DNA of 64,000 bases, taken from NCBI RefSeq assembly GCF_900163785.1, contig NZ_FUKN01000012.1, forward strand, positions 159,533 through 223,532. Direction: 5' to 3'. Source of the DNA: Psychrobacter sp. JB385 (GTDB lineage: Bacteria; Pseudomonadota; Gammaproteobacteria; Pseudomonadales; Moraxellaceae). Positions within the stretch are counted from its first letter, which is position 1; each line of letters opens with the position of its first letter. The translations under genes were made by a program, and so were the position numbers. Of this stretch, positions 9,069 through 19,605 are shown in pieces. The notes beneath the pieces are model-generated. The model searched no databases. It was not told the origin of the DNA and saw only the letters and a list, made by a program, of their open reading frames with translations.

Positions 9069-9512
9069 TCAATGCTTGCATGAGCGTGGGTAAAGCGCTC
9101 TTTTAATCGTGTTATCAAGCGCAGTTACTTTATTGAGTCTAAAGTCGTAATTGACGAAATGCTGTCTTGCATGTGCCACCAACTCACCTGTGTGCATCCG
9201 AGTGACCTTTATTTCTACATGACCGCCATTGTCATAAGAAGGCTTAATGCCTACCTCAAACAATAACTCTTCGCGCACTTTGACACGGCTGCGAATGTTC
9301 AGCTGTAACTCATCAATAATCAAACCTTGGTAGTCGGCATTGACTTCTTTAATACCTTTGGCGTACAAAAATCTTAGCCAAGACTCAGTTAGTAAGGCTG
9401 TCAGCGATTCAAGTGTCAGATACTGATTTGCATCGGCTTCAGCGTGGCGGACACGCATCACAGTTTCAAAAGCTAAGAATTCATCATCAACGTCTAATTT
9501 TTTTTCTGACAT
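9069..9512 (-). CDS. Hotdog-fold acyl-CoA thioesterase
   Basis: The ATG at 9512 has a strong AGGAGA ribosome site and gives 147 residues. The N-terminal VMRVRHAEADANQYLTLESL segment resembles the 4HBT pattern in which an Asp or nearby polar residue follows 'R..D.D..GH', though here the classical D-x-x-G-H is replaced by E-A-D-A-N-Q-Y. The later SRVKVREELLFEV and HVEIKVTRMHTGELVAHARQHFVNYDF strands fit the hotdog fold. Substrate is unknown; hydrolysis of short or medium acyl-CoA is the family norm. It is a single gene. Confidence 0.7.
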   Translation of the reverse strand: MSEKKLDVDDEFLAFETVMRVRHAEADANQYLTLESLTALLTESWLRFLYAKGIKEVNADYQGLIIDELQLNIRSRVKVREELLFEVGIKPSYDNGGHVEIKVTRMHTGELVAHARQHFVNYDFRLNKVTALDNTIKRALYPRSCKH

Positions 9513-9971
9513 GTTGTTTCTCCTAGTGATTACAGACGAGGTATTCTGCATATCATGATGTTAAAGGAGCAAGGTTGTACGGTTGAGCAACTGAACAAAG
9601 CATTTAGCCTTGTTGGTCATTAAATTGTTGGTAACTAAACTAGTAGTGCTTAGATAGTCGGTGCTTATATTATACCAAATGTTAGTGTCTACTTAAGCAC
9701 AGCCTAAGCTGACATTCAATCTATTTGGCGGCAATTCTTAACTTTACTGAGATTTTGAGAGAGTGAGTAAGGAGTCAAATTGTATAATGAGGGTATTCTT
9801 GTTGCTGGCTAGAGAGGCGCTAAAACTTTACTTGGCAAAACAACGCGCTATCTGCTAAAATAGCGCCTCCCACCTCGAGGCAAATAGAGGTTTAGTGGTT
9901 ATTTAGGTAACAACTATTCAGTCCGACTATTTGACGACCAGGTTCTAACACAGAAAAAGAGGCAAATCATC
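9513..9971. other. rpmI-rplT leader and promoter region
   Basis: This 459-bp stretch between the thioesterase gene and rpmI contains a TATAAT hexamer at 9783-9788 (no good -35 at the right distance) and, downstream, a long-range complementarity: GAGGCGCTA at 9814-9822 pairs exactly with TAGCGCCTC at 9861-9869. The latter lies in what would be the transcribed leader of rpmI. In other bacteria L20 represses this operon by binding leader RNA, so the paired region is a candidate control element. No infC gene is present here. Confidence 0.45.
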
Positions 9972-10169
9972 ATGAAAGTTAAGATGAAAACCAGAAGCGG
10001 TGCCGCTAAACGTTTCAAAAAAACAGCGAACGGCTTCAAGCGTAAGCAAGCATTCAAAAGCCATATTTTGACCAAGAAATCACCTAAGCGTATTCGCCAG
10101 TTGCGTGGTCTTAAGTTGGTGCACAAGTCTGACGAAGCAGCAATTCGTCGTATGTGCCCATACATTTAA
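9972..10169 (+). CDS. rpmI: 50S ribosomal protein L35
   Basis: The 65-residue basic protein [21 protein letters not shown] matches bacterial L35 from end to end, including the [14 protein letters not shown] core and the RQLRG and RMCPYI end. L35 is part of the large ribosomal subunit. It precedes rplT by 119 bp, the usual order rpmI-rplT, but infC, which commonly lies upstream, is absent. The inter-gene spacer holds a hairpin (10218-10251). Confidence 0.97.
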   Translation: MKVKMKTRSGAAKRFKKTANGFKRKQAFKSHILTKKSPKRIRQLRGLKLVHKSDEAAIRRMCPYI

Positions 10170-10216
10170 TAGCCTATCGTCACTTATCTTTAATTAAATA
10201 TATTTGACTTTGCAAT

Positions 10217-10252
10217 CTGACAATGATGTTTGTGATCTAACAACATCATCAT
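10217..10252 (+). other. Hairpin between rpmI and rplT
   Basis: ATGATGTT and AACATCAT flank an 11-base loop in the spacer between the two ribosomal protein genes. There is no T-tract, so it is not an intrinsic terminator; it could be an RNA processing site or part of translational control by L20. Confidence 0.35.
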
Positions 10253-10288
10253 TCGCTTAACAGTGATTAAAATATCTTGGAGTAAATT

Positions 10289-10645
10289 ATGGCCCGTGTA
10301 AAACGTGGTGTACAGGCAAATCGCCGTCACAAAAAAATCTTAAAGCGCGCAAAAGGCTACTACGGTGCCCGTTCACGTGTTTACCGCGTAGCGGTACAGG
10401 CAGTGACCAAAGCTGGTCAATATGCTTATCGTGACCGTCGCAACAAAAAACGTACTTTCCGTCGTCTTTGGATCGCACGTATCAATGCTGGTGCACGTTT
10501 AAATGGCTTAAGCTATAGCCGCTTCATCAATGGCATGAAAAAAGCCAACATCGCAATCGATCGTCGCGTACTTGCTGACATCGCTATGCATGATGCTGCA
10601 ACTTTCACCGCATTGGTCGAAAAAGCAAAAGCGGAATTGGCCTAA
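10289..10645 (+). CDS. rplT: 50S ribosomal protein L20
   Basis: The 118-residue protein starts [19 protein letters not shown] and continues with [33 protein letters not shown] and [14 protein letters not shown], an end-to-end match to L20. L20 is a primary binding protein needed for assembly of the 50S subunit and in many bacteria represses its own operon. A TTGGAGTAAATT ribosome site precedes the ATG. The operon ends before pheS, with a terminator or attenuator at 10765-10793. Confidence 0.97.
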   Translation: MARVKRGVQANRRHKKILKRAKGYYGARSRVYRVAVQAVTKAGQYAYRDRRNKKRTFRRLWIARINAGARLNGLSYSRFINGMKKANIAIDRRVLADIAMHDAATFTALVEKAKAELA

Positions 10646-10660
10646 ATATTAGCCATCCTT

Positions 10661-10724
10661 TAGATATTCAGTTTATTAAGTGAGTATTTAAATAGATATT
10701 CAGTTTATTAAGTGAGTATTTAAA
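10661..10724 (+). repeat. Perfect 32-bp tandem duplication
   Basis: The 32-base unit at 10661-10692 is repeated exactly at 10693-10724, starting 15 bases after the rplT stop. The unit contains TTCAGTTTATTAAG and GTGAGTATTTAAA. Because the copies are identical the duplication is probably recent. Confidence 0.9.
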
Positions 10725-10764
10725 TGGACAGCACTGATATTGATTAATAGTACGATATTAATAG

Positions 10765-10795
10765 AAGCTACCGCTGGTCGGTGGCTTTTTTTATA
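10765..10795 (+). terminator. Intrinsic terminator or attenuator between rplT and pheS
   Basis: AAGCTACCG (10765-10773) pairs with CGGTGGCTT (10779-10787) allowing one G-T pair, with a 5-base loop, and is followed by seven T. It ends the rpmI-rplT unit or works as an attenuator before pheST. No Phe-rich leader peptide like E. coli pheM was found upstream of it. Confidence 0.8.
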
Positions 10796-10905
10796 TTGTA
10801 TGATTTTGCTTGTGGTGTATATAAAATTGAAGCTTAATCCCAAGCCATGCTGAGCTTTGTCTAAATATTCAAGCCATTCATAATCTTCAATTTTTATCAA
10901 AATGA

Positions 10906-12036
<1,131 letters not shown>

Positions 12037-12139
12037 AGGACTTTTTGTTTGTATAAAAGTGCTCCTTGTTTATATGACAAGAGAACTTGCCAACCTTTAC
12101 TTCAAAATCTTTATTATAAAATTCTGATCCGAGATATTT

Positions 12140-14557
12140 ATGAAAATTAGCGAACAGTGGCTACGTCAATGGGTAAACCCTGAGAATACCAGTGAACAGT
12201 TGGCCGAACAGTTAACCATGGCTGGACTTGAAATTGATGATCGTTACGCGGTTGCTCGTGCTTTTACGGGCGTGGTCGTTGGCGAAGTCATGAGCGTCGA
12301 GCAACATCCTGACGCGGATAAGCTGCGTGTCACACAGGTAAATATCGGTGACGCTGAGCCATTGCAAATTGTCTGCGGCGCGCCGAATGTGACCGTCGGT
12401 ATGAAAGTACCTGTTGCTACCGTTGGTGCGGTATTGCCCAGCGATGACGTCAGTAATGGTAAAGCGGGTTTTAAAATCAAAAAAAGCAAACTACGCGGTG
12501 TGGCTTCTAACGGCATGCTGTGCGGTGCTTCTGAAATTGATTTGGTTGATAGTATCGATGGTTTGCTTGAGCTGCCAGAAGATGCACCGATTGGGACAGA
12601 TATCCGTAGTTATTTGGGCTTAGACAATCAAATACTAGATATTTCAATCACACCAAACCGTGGTGATTGCTTTAGTGTACGCGGTATCGCTCGTGAGATA
12701 TCAGTGCTCAATGACTTGCCTATGCAAATGCCAGAAATCGCTGACAACGTAGCAGACATTGACAATGGTAAGACGCCAGTCGTAACGGTAACAGCGGTAG
12801 AAGCTTGCCCACGTTATTTGTTACAGTCGATTAGTCAAATCGATCGTAGCATTGAGACCCCAAAATGGATGCAAGATGCGCTAGTTCAATCAGGCCTACG
12901 CTCGCATAACTTTTTGGTCGACGTGACCAACTATGTACTTATGGAGCTTGGTCAACCGCTGCATGCGTTTGATGCAGATAAGATTGAAGGCGACATTGTT
13001 GTACGATTGGCACAACCAAAAGAGAGTCTGACGCTATTGAATGAGCAAACCATTACCTTAGTAGGTGATGAGCTGGTGATTGCAGATGATAAAGGTGCCT
13101 TGGCGCTTGCTGGTATCATGGGCGGTCAGCGTAGTAGTGTGACGGATAGCACAAGCAATATTGTACTAGAGAGTGCTTTTTTTAATCCTTTAGCAATTGC
13201 TGCGCGCGCCCGTCGTTTTGGACTGCATACTGACGCCTCACAACGCTTTGAGCGCGGGGTAGACTTTGAGTTGCCAGCGCTTGCACTGGCACGTGCGCGT
13301 GACTTGATTACTAGTGTCACGGCTGGTCAAGCAGGGTCAATCGTAAACGTAGAAAGCCAAGAGCAACTGCCAGCGCGCGCACCTATTAGCTTACCGATTA
13401 CTAAGGTTCGTGATGTCATCGGCATCGATATCGAGCCTACAGTGATGGTACGCATTTTAACTCAGCTAGGGTTTGAGGTGGAGCAACAAGCGGACGCATT
13501 GGTTTGTACGCCACCCTCATACCGTTTTGATATGAGTATCCGCGAGGATCTTATCGAAGAGATTGCTCGTATCTATGGTTATGACAATATTCCAAGTGTA
13601 TTGCCACATTTACAAGTCAGCATGGACTATGACGATACCGCAGATCTGACTCATGAAATGAAGCTGGCGCTGGTCGATAATGGCTACATGGAGGCGATTA
13701 GCTTTAGCTTTAGTGATGCCAAACTAGAAGCATTGCTCGATGATAAAGCGCTGGGAGAAGTGCTGGCATTGGCCAATCCAATCTCTAGCGATTTGGCTGT
13801 GATGCGCCGTACGCTACTATCAAGTCTATTGCCTTGTGTACAGTACAATCTAAACCGTCAGCAACCCCGTGTGCGTTTCTTTGAGACTGGTCTTAGTTTT
13901 GTTGGTCAGAGTATTAGCGAGTTGGTACAAACCCCAAGCATTGCCTTGGTCGCAGTGGGTGATATTTGGGATGAGCAAGCCTATCAAAACCGTGCGCTAG
14001 ATTTTTATGATTTAAAACATGACATTGAACAATTATTGCCTGCACAGATTGATAGCGCCCGCATCCGTTATGAGCGTAGCGCCTTAAGTTTCTTGCATCC
14101 TGGACAAAGTGCGAAGCTATATATCGACGACGTATATGTCGGCTGGCTTGGACAACTGCATCCCAATACAGCCAAACAGTTAGATTTGCCCGCTACTTGG
14201 GTCGCTCAGTTGTCACTGGCACCATTACTGACGCTTGCCCGAGAACAGCATACCATCAGTACGCCAAGTAAGTTCCCGCAAGTACGCCGCGATATCGCCA
14301 TGTTAGTCGACAGTGAGGTTAGCTTGCAAACCCTAGAGTCAACGATACGCGCTACGGCGGGCGACTTGTTAACCGATCTTTGGTTGTTTGATGTTTACCA
14401 AGGCGATAAAGTGCCAGCAGGTCAGCGTTCATTAGCCTTTGCCTTAATATGGCAAGACCGCATGCACACTTTATCTGATGAGGCGGTAAAAACAGCCACT
14501 GATAACGTGGTACAAGCATTGATCGAACAACATGCTGTACAGCTGCGTGACAGTTAA
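12140..14557 (+). CDS. pheT: Phenylalanine-tRNA ligase beta subunit
   Basis: The 805-residue beta subunit starts MKISEQWLRQWVNP, carries the tRNA-binding OB domain (about 40-150, with HPDADKLRVTQVN and IVCGAPNV), the B3/B4 editing domain (about 215-400, with PRYLLQSI and LMELGQPLHAFD), the B5 domain and a catalytic-like domain, and ends in the ferredoxin-like anticodon-binding domain with KFPQVRRDIAMLV. It edits Tyr mischarged on tRNA-Phe. The order and length match E. coli PheT. It is co-transcribed with pheS and closed by a hairpin at 14579-14611. Confidence 0.97.
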   Translation: MKISEQWLRQWVNPENTSEQLAEQLTMAGLEIDDRYAVARAFTGVVVGEVMSVEQHPDADKLRVTQVNIGDAEPLQIVCGAPNVTVGMKVPVATVGAVLPSDDVSNGKAGFKIKKSKLRGVASNGMLCGASEIDLVDSIDGLLELPEDAPIGTDIRSYLGLDNQILDISITPNRGDCFSVRGIAREISVLNDLPMQMPEIADNVADIDNGKTPVVTVTAVEACPRYLLQSISQIDRSIETPKWMQDALVQSGLRSHNFLVDVTNYVLMELGQPLHAFDADKIEGDIVVRLAQPKESLTLLNEQTITLVGDELVIADDKGALALAGIMGGQRSSVTDSTSNIVLESAFFNPLAIAARARRFGLHTDASQRFERGVDFELPALALARARDLITSVTAGQAGSIVNVESQEQLPARAPISLPITKVRDVIGIDIEPTVMVRILTQLGFEVEQQADALVCTPPSYRFDMSIREDLIEEIARIYGYDNIPSVLPHLQVSMDYDDTADLTHEMKLALVDNGYMEAISFSFSDAKLEALLDDKALGEVLALANPISSDLAVMRRTLLSSLLPCVQYNLNRQQPRVRFFETGLSFVGQSISELVQTPSIALVAVGDIWDEQAYQNRALDFYDLKHDIEQLLPAQIDSARIRYERSALSFLHPGQSAKLYIDDVYVGWLGQLHPNTAKQLDLPATWVAQLSLAPLLTLAREQHTISTPSKFPQVRRDIAMLVDSEVSLQTLESTIRATAGDLLTDLWLFDVYQGDKVPAGQRSLAFALIWQDRMHTLSDEAVKTATDNVVQALIEQHAVQLRDS

Positions 14558-14578
14558 AACGTCACATTGAAATACCAG

Positions 14579-14618
14579 ATGCTCTATAGTCTTTTTTGGG
14601 CTATGGAGCATTGTTATT
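14579..14618 (+). terminator. Probable terminator after pheT
   Basis: ATGCTCTATAG (14579-14589) pairs with CTATGGAGCAT (14601-14611) with one G-T pair. The following TGTTATT is a weak T-tract. E. coli places ihfA directly in this operon; here ihfA follows with its own probable promoter. Confidence 0.6.
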
Positions 14619-14737
14619 CATGACAATGATTATGAATACAAGATATTGTTTTAAAAAATCCAGTTTGGATATAAGTTAAGTCGTTATTAATAAAAGATTT
14701 TTATAATGTCTTTGTTAAAAAGACATCAAAAAAGCTT

Positions 14738-14743
14738 TATAAT
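14738..14743 (+). promoter_or_regulatory. Probable -10 element of ihfA
   Basis: A perfect TATAAT lies 70 bases before the ihfA start. The hexamer 17 bases upstream (TTAAAA at 14715-14720) is a poor -35, so confidence is limited. Confidence 0.4.
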
Positions 14744-14812
14744 AACTGACACTAACCTTCATAACGCTAAACCATGATATTCGACATCACGACATAGCAT
14801 AGGAGTCGTACT

Positions 14813-15112
14813 GTGAGCACCTTAACCAAATCTGACATGATTGAGCATTTGATGAGTCACCTTAACCTAACACGCCAAGAAGGTCGCTGTTTGGTCGAGA
14901 ACTTCTTTGATGAGTTGTCAGAGAGTTTGATTGATGGCAAAGAGGTCAAGCTTTCAGGCTTTGGCAACTTTGAGCTTAAAGATAAAAATAGTCGTCCAGG
15001 ACGCAACCCTAAGACAGGTGAGCCAGTGGCCGTATCTGCACGCCGTGTGGTAACCTTTAAAACGGGTCAAAAGTTTCGTCAGCAAGTCGATGAGAAATTG
15101 TTTGATGCCTAG
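14813..15112 (+). CDS. ihfA: Integration host factor alpha subunit
   Basis: The 99-residue DNA-bending protein starts at a GTG with an AGGAG site 8 bases before it. It shows [10 protein letters not shown], the [12 protein letters not shown] strand pair and the DNA-binding arm [12 protein letters not shown] with the intercalating Pro, followed by [14 protein letters not shown]. The pattern fits IHF alpha rather than HU or IHF beta, and its place behind pheST is the classical gammaproteobacterial context. IHF shapes promoters, replication origins and recombination sites. Confidence 0.95.
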   Translation: MSTLTKSDMIEHLMSHLNLTRQEGRCLVENFFDELSESLIDGKEVKLSGFGNFELKDKNSRPGRNPKTGEPVAVSARRVVTFKTGQKFRQQVDEKLFDA

Positions 15113-15293
15113 AGATTGGGATTTACTTGGCTATCTGATTGCTTTGGCATTTTAAGGTAGCTTTGTTAACCTAGTGTCTTACTTATCATCGTTTCTCATA
15201 TTGCTATAAGCGTTTGATGAGAGTATAAGTGTGCTGCAAGACGCTAATAGTTATCGGTCTTTATTATATTTTGTTTTATAAATTGCGCACATA

Positions 15294-15321
15294 AAAAGAG
15301 AGAGCATACGCTCTCTCTTTT
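15294..15321. terminator. Bidirectional terminator between ihfA and the lipoprotein gene
   Basis: AAAAGAGAGAGC (15294-15305) pairs perfectly with GCTCTCTCTTTT (15310-15321) around a 4-base loop. A/T runs at both sides allow it to end transcription from either strand. Confidence 0.85.
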
Positions 15322-15354
15322 AACTACACTGTTTCTATCTTATAAAAGATAAAA

Positions 15355-15717
15355 TTACTGAGCTGGTTGCTCAACAACAACTTCGTCAGAAGCTTCAACA
15401 GCAGCAGTATCAGGAGTTTCGCTAGCTACGTCTACGCTAGTAGTAGTACCGTCTACAGGAACTTCAGCGTCCATTTCGTCAGTAGCAGTTGCAGCTTGTG
15501 CATCAGCGATGTCAGCTTCAGCGCCAGCAACAGCAGCATCAGCGTCAGCAGTAACTTCGCCTTCAGCAGCAGCTTGGTCTAGTTCTTGTGAAGCGTCTTG
15601 CACTTCTTCTTGCGCGTCAGATAAATCTTCAGCAGCGTTTTCTTTGTTGCTGTCACAGGCAGTTAGGCCCATAGTTGCAGTCATGATACCAGCTAGAGCA
15701 AGTAATTTAAGTTTCAT
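15355..15717 (-). CDS. Acidic, Ala-rich small lipoprotein
   Basis: The ATG at 15717 follows a CCGGAG ribosome site and gives 120 residues. A lipoprotein signal peptide is clear: MKLKLLALAGIMTATMG then the lipobox LTAC with Cys21. The mature part is made almost only of Ala, Asp, Glu, Val, Thr and Ser, with no aromatic residue and a strongly negative charge; the section from about 30 to 75 looks helical with heptad-like Ala and could form a coiled coil. No enzyme family is recognised. It is probably an outer-membrane-anchored structural or stress protein (inference). Confidence 0.75.
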   Translation of the reverse strand: MKLKLLALAGIMTATMGLTACDSNKENAAEDLSDAQEEVQDASQELDQAAAEGEVTADADAAVAGAEADIADAQAATATDEMDAEVPVDGTTTSVDVASETPDTAAVEASDEVVVEQPAQ

Positions 15718-16235
15718 AAGGTATTCTCCGGAAAAATGAAATGAGCAGTAGCAGCAACAAAGGTTGAAATCCAAGATACCCCGGAAATCAACTCGTCTTA
15801 GTCACAGCTACTCAGCTTTCACGCATTCTATATGTTTTTTATTTAAATAGAAATAGCTTGTACAATTAAGTAACAATAAAATGTGAAATAATTTTTAAAA
15901 TTGTTTACACAGTATAATTTTTAATACAACAACCCTGATTAATCGACGTATAATCAATGACATCGCTCTAGTCTTAAGGGCTTGCTGCGCCTAGATTTTT
16001 GCTATATTTTTTAGCATTTTATCGTTGTGATATGCGAAAAACCATCGGTAAACGAGTGATTTATAGCGTTTGTGGTTGCATAAATAGAAACAAAATATCT
16101 AAAGAATTTTTTAACGATTTACTTTTACTCTCTCAAATTCAAGCAGCAATGTAGAGAATAGAGTGTAAAAGCATATTATATGAATAACTATTGATACGAA
16201 TAGCATTGTCTATCGTAAGTTTGAGGAAGAGTACT
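15718..16235. other. 518-bp divergent intergenic region
   Basis: This AT-rich stretch separates the lipoprotein gene and the zinc protease gene and must hold both promoters. TATAAT-like hexamers occur near 15913 and 15950, but no -35 at the usual distance was convincing. No gene, tRNA or strong hairpin was seen. Confidence 0.35.
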
Positions 16236-17129
16236 ATGAAATGGCAAGGTAGACGAGGCAGCACGAACGTACGCTCAAGTAAGGGCGGTGGTAAGATGAT
16301 AGGCGGTGGTATCGGCGGGATTATCATTGCTGGTATCTTATGGCTCGTCTTTGGTGTCAATCCCATGACCGCGTTGCAAACAGGTCAAGTAATTGCAGGA
16401 GGCAATGGCGGCGAGGCATCGACTGAACCTGCAACAGAGACGGATAGAGACACGCAATTTGTAAAAGTAGTGCTGGCAGATACCGAAGAGGTATGGAACC
16501 AAGTCTTTAATGAAGCGGGCAGTACCTATAAAGAGCCGTCATTGATACTTTTTAATGGACAAGTCAATTCGGCCTGCGGTAGTGCTAGTGCAGCGACGGG
16601 CCCTTTTTATTGCCCAGGTGATCAAACCGTATATTTGGACACCTCATTTTTTGTAGAGATGCGTCAGAACTTGGGCATCACTGGCGATCAGCAAGGATCA
16701 GGTGGTGAAGACAACCAAGGCAAAGCAGGTGACTTTGCTCAAGCATATGTCATTGCGCATGAAGTTGGTCATCATGTTCAGACATTGTTAGGCATCACGC
16801 AACAAGTCAATGAAGCCAGTCGTCAAGTTACGCGAGCACAAGCCAATAAGTTATCAGTGTTACAAGAATTGCAAGCAGATTGCTTTGCTGGCGTTTGGGC
16901 GCAGCGCAATCAAGAACGTGTACAGTTCTTAGAAGCGGGTGATATTGATGAAGCCATTAATGCGGCGGGTCAAATTGGTGATGATCGTCTAGCAAAAGCC
17001 AGTGGTGGAGAGGTGGTGCCAGATAACTTTACTCATGGCACAAGTCAGCAACGTATTCAGTGGTTCACGCGTGGACTAGAGAGTGGCAATATTCAATCTT
17101 GCGATACGTTTAGTGGCGCGTTGTCTTAA
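16236..17129 (+). CDS. YpfJ-type neutral zinc metallopeptidase
   Basis: The ATG at 16236 follows TTGAGGAAG, giving 297 residues. The protein starts MKWQGRRGSTNV, a Gly-rich basic tail, then one membrane helix (about residues 24-45) placing the rest outside the cytoplasm. The zinc motif HEVGHH is near residues 175-180 and a downstream ELQADCFAGVWA provides the third ligand region, as in the Zn_peptidase (YpfJ, PF04228) family. The substrate is not known. It is a single gene closed by a strong terminator. Confidence 0.9.
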   Translation: MKWQGRRGSTNVRSSKGGGKMIGGGIGGIIIAGILWLVFGVNPMTALQTGQVIAGGNGGEASTEPATETDRDTQFVKVVLADTEEVWNQVFNEAGSTYKEPSLILFNGQVNSACGSASAATGPFYCPGDQTVYLDTSFFVEMRQNLGITGDQQGSGGEDNQGKAGDFAQAYVIAHEVGHHVQTLLGITQQVNEASRQVTRAQANKLSVLQELQADCFAGVWAQRNQERVQFLEAGDIDEAINAAGQIGDDRLAKASGGEVVPDNFTHGTSQQRIQWFTRGLESGNIQSCDTFSGALS

Positions 17130-17167
17130 CCATTTGCCAGCAACCTAAATCTTAAAAACTGTCCATT

Positions 17168-17196
17168 AAAAAGCCTGCAATATTGCAGGCTTTTTT
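17168..17196. terminator. Intrinsic terminator after the zinc peptidase gene
   Basis: AAAAAGCCTGCAA pairs with TTGCAGGCTTTTT around a very short loop; the symmetry lets it serve both the protease gene and the convergent glycine-zipper lipoprotein gene. Confidence 0.9.
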
Positions 17197-17283
17197 ATAC
17201 TTTAAGCTATTTAGCTAGGTTAAATTGCTTTGAATCAAATCACAAAAAGTGAAGCGCCAAGAGCCATAACCAGACTTCAGCAA

Positions 17284-17529
17284 TTATCTGCTGTTGTTAA
17301 GGATGTAAGCACCTGCACCACCAACTGCAGCACCACCAAGTGCGCCACGAGCGATGTCTTTGCTGTTTCCGCCACTTCTGATCAATGCACCAGCAGCCGC
17401 ACCAGCAGCCGCGCCTTTAGCTGTATTACTTACACCGCTATTGTAGCCGTAGCCACCGCTTGCACAGCCACCCATGATAAGCGCTGAGCTAGTAAGAGCA
17501 GTCATTGCGATAGTTTTAGCAAATTTCAT
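17284..17529 (-). CDS. Glycine-zipper small lipoprotein
   Basis: The ATG at 17529 follows TAGGTGATACT and gives 81 residues. The signal peptide MKFAKTIAMTALTSSALIMG ends in the lipobox MGGC, so the mature N-terminus is a lipidated Cys. The rest has the pattern AAAGAAAGALI and ALGGAAVGGAGAYI, a glycine-zipper (SlyB/YMGG-like) hairpin of two small-residue helices. Such lipoproteins sit in the outer membrane and stabilise the envelope. No partner gene is adjacent. Confidence 0.82.
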   Translation of the reverse strand: MKFAKTIAMTALTSSALIMGGCASGGYGYNSGVSNTAKGAAAGAAAGALIRSGGNSKDIARGALGGAAVGGAGAYILNNSR

Positions 17530-17981
17530 AGTATCACCTATTAGGTTATCAAATTGGTTTGTCAAAATTAGAAGACGATATTTTCATTACGTTAGCTTTT
17601 TGTACCAATACATTGGAGTAAAGCTTTTAAGTAATTATCCTAAAATAATCTATTGTGCTACCGCAAAACATAATAAGGTCTGCATTAGTAAGGATTATTA
17701 AGCATGGCAAATATCTCAAAAATACTACTATCGATATCTGATAGCAGAGTATATCTATACTGGCTCTTATGCTAACTCATAATCTTGTTTCTAGGCGTAG
17801 TAAAAGCGCTAAGCTTTGCAAGAGGTCTGTAAAATATGTTGCCCCACTGTATCCATATCAGGCGTTTGCAAAGTAAGGTATCTTTTTAAATGAGAAAAAC
17901 CACAAACAAAAAGACCGCACAGAGGCGGTCTTAGGGAATTAAGATATTTTACGTGGCCAGCAAATACGTTGTTGGCTGGTC
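17530..17981. other. 452-bp region upstream of the lipoprotein gene and downstream of rho
   Basis: No gene was found. It contains the promoter side of the glycine-zipper gene and, at its right end, the rho terminator (17911-17932). The middle is AT-rich without evident structure. Confidence 0.35.
17907..17932 (-). terminator. Intrinsic terminator of rho
   Basis: AAGACCGC (17911-17918) pairs with GCGGTCTT (17925-17932). On the minus strand the stem is followed by TTTTTG, about 50 bases after the rho stop. Confidence 0.85.
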
Positions 17982-19250
17982 TTAGTTCTGTGATTTGCGT
18001 TTCATTTGCTCAAAAAATTCATCATTGGTTTTTGCTTCTTTGAGACGCTCTAACAAGAACTCAGTGGCTTGAACACCATCCATCGGTTGCAGCAATTTAC
18101 GTAAGATCCAGACCTTACGCAATTTGTCTTCATCCAATAGACGCTCTTCGCGGCGCGTACCAGATTTTTTGATATTAATCGCAGGGAAGACGCGTTTTTC
18201 GGCCAAGTCACGCTCAAGCGTAATCTCTTGGTTGCCTGTACCTTTGAATTCTTCAAAGATAACGCTATCCATTTTACTACCAGTATCAATCAATGCACTG
18301 GCAATAATGGTCAAACTACCGCCTTCTTCGACATTACGTGCAGCACCAAAGAAACGCTTTGGACGCTCTAACGCATTGGCATCTAAACCACCAGTCAGTA
18401 CTTTACCTGATGATGGGATAACCGTGTTATAAGCACGGGCGAGACGAGTGATTGAATCAAGCAAAATAACCACGTCTTGCTTGTGCTCCACCAAACGCTT
18501 GGCCTTTTCGATGACCATTTCGGCCACTTGTACGTGACGCTGTGGCGGCTCATCGAAAGTAGAGGCAACCACTTCACCGCGGACAGTACGTACCATCTCG
18601 GTCACTTCTTCTGGACGCTCATCAATCAATAGTACAATCAGATAACACTCAGGATTATTACGGGTAATTGACTGAGCGATGGTCTGTAGTAGCATCGTTT
18701 TACCCGCTTTTGGCGGTGCCACGATAATAGAGCGTTGACCTTTACCAATCGGAGCAATCAGGTCAATGATACGACCTGTCAAATCTTCAGTGGTGCCATT
18801 ACCAAGCTCAAGCTTTAATTGCTCGGTTGGAAATAGAGGCGTTAAGTTCTCAAAAATCAGCTTATGACGTGAACGATCTGGCGTGTCAAAGTTAATCTCG
18901 CCAACCTTCAATAGCGCAAAATAACGTTCGGAATCTTTTGGGGGACGAATCGTACCAGCAATACTGTCACCCGTCTTGAGACTAAAACGGCGAATTTGGC
19001 TGGGGCTGACGTAGATGTCATCAGGGCCTGCCAAATAAGAGCCTTCTGAGGAACGCAAAAAGCCAAAACCGTCAGGAAGAACCTCAAGCACGCCGTCACC
19101 ATAAATGGCTTCGCCATTACGGGCATGGGTTTTTAGGATAGCAAAGATAATGTCTTGTTTACGGCTACGCGCCATATTATCAAGACCCATTTCCTTGGCG
19201 ATTGCCAATAGCTCAGCGATTGATTTTTTCTTTAATTCAGTTAGATTCAT
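17982..19250 (-). CDS. rho: Transcription termination factor Rho
   Basis: The 422-residue hexameric RNA helicase starts [20 protein letters not shown] (Rho N-terminal helical domain), has the cold-shock-like RNA-binding domain with GFGFLRS and [13 protein letters not shown] (about 60-105), then Walker [12 protein letters not shown] (about 179-189), [14 protein letters not shown], Walker [16 protein letters not shown], the Q-loop/R-loop segment [11 protein letters not shown] and the GTGNQE sequence. Length and order match gammaproteobacterial Rho without insertions. It is transcribed alone from a promoter about 360 bp upstream, leaving a long leader. Confidence 0.97.
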   Translation of the reverse strand: MNLTELKKKSIAELLAIAKEMGLDNMARSRKQDIIFAILKTHARNGEAIYGDGVLEVLPDGFGFLRSSEGSYLAGPDDIYVSPSQIRRFSLKTGDSIAGTIRPPKDSERYFALLKVGEINFDTPDRSRHKLIFENLTPLFPTEQLKLELGNGTTEDLTGRIIDLIAPIGKGQRSIIVAPPKAGKTMLLQTIAQSITRNNPECYLIVLLIDERPEEVTEMVRTVRGEVVASTFDEPPQRHVQVAEMVIEKAKRLVEHKQDVVILLDSITRLARAYNTVIPSSGKVLTGGLDANALERPKRFFGAARNVEEGGSLTIIASALIDTGSKMDSVIFEEFKGTGNQEITLERDLAEKRVFPAINIKKSGTRREERLLDEDKLRKVWILRKLLQPMDGVQATEFLLERLKEAKTNDEFFEQMKRKSQN

Positions 19251-19563
19251 AGATAGGTCATTAGCAATTGATCAGATGAGAGATGCCATTAGCAGCACAA
19301 ATCACGACAGTGATTAAAATAACGGTAATATGATGATATAGGTGTGTGCACAGCGCTGTATTTTATGTAGTTTTGGTTTTGCATGTCTGCTTATATACGC
19401 ACTGCAATCATGGGATGCAAGGTAATAAGAAATAAGGATAAAAAAGGCTACATAAGAGTCTGCGTCAAAAACCCAATATCAGTAATTGCGTTTAGTCATT
19501 TTGTTCAGTAATGGTGTTTATAATGACGATTGTGTTTTTGTTGATAAACACGAGGAGAATAGC

Positions 19564-19600
19564 GACAAGATACTAGGAAAACAGTTGGTTTTCTCTTGTC
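19564..19600 (-). promoter_or_regulatory. Stem-loop at the 5' end of the rho transcript
   Basis: GACAAGA (19564-19570) pairs with TCTTGTC (19594-19600) and GAAAAC (19577-19582) with GTTTTC (19588-19593), giving a two-part stem with a 6-base bulge. It begins within a few bases of the start expected from the -10 at 19606-19611, so it could cap and protect the rho mRNA. Confidence 0.45.
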
Positions 19601-19605
19601 AGCAG

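Noticed and set aside
9069..9512. Assignment as YbgC-type thioesterase
   Set aside because: The classical YbgC D-x-x-G-H-V motif is absent, so only the broader hotdog family is claimed.
10725..10765. Possible pheM-like leader peptide before pheST
   Set aside because: The only short frame (MDSTDID) contains no Phe, so classical attenuation by Phe-tRNA is not supported.
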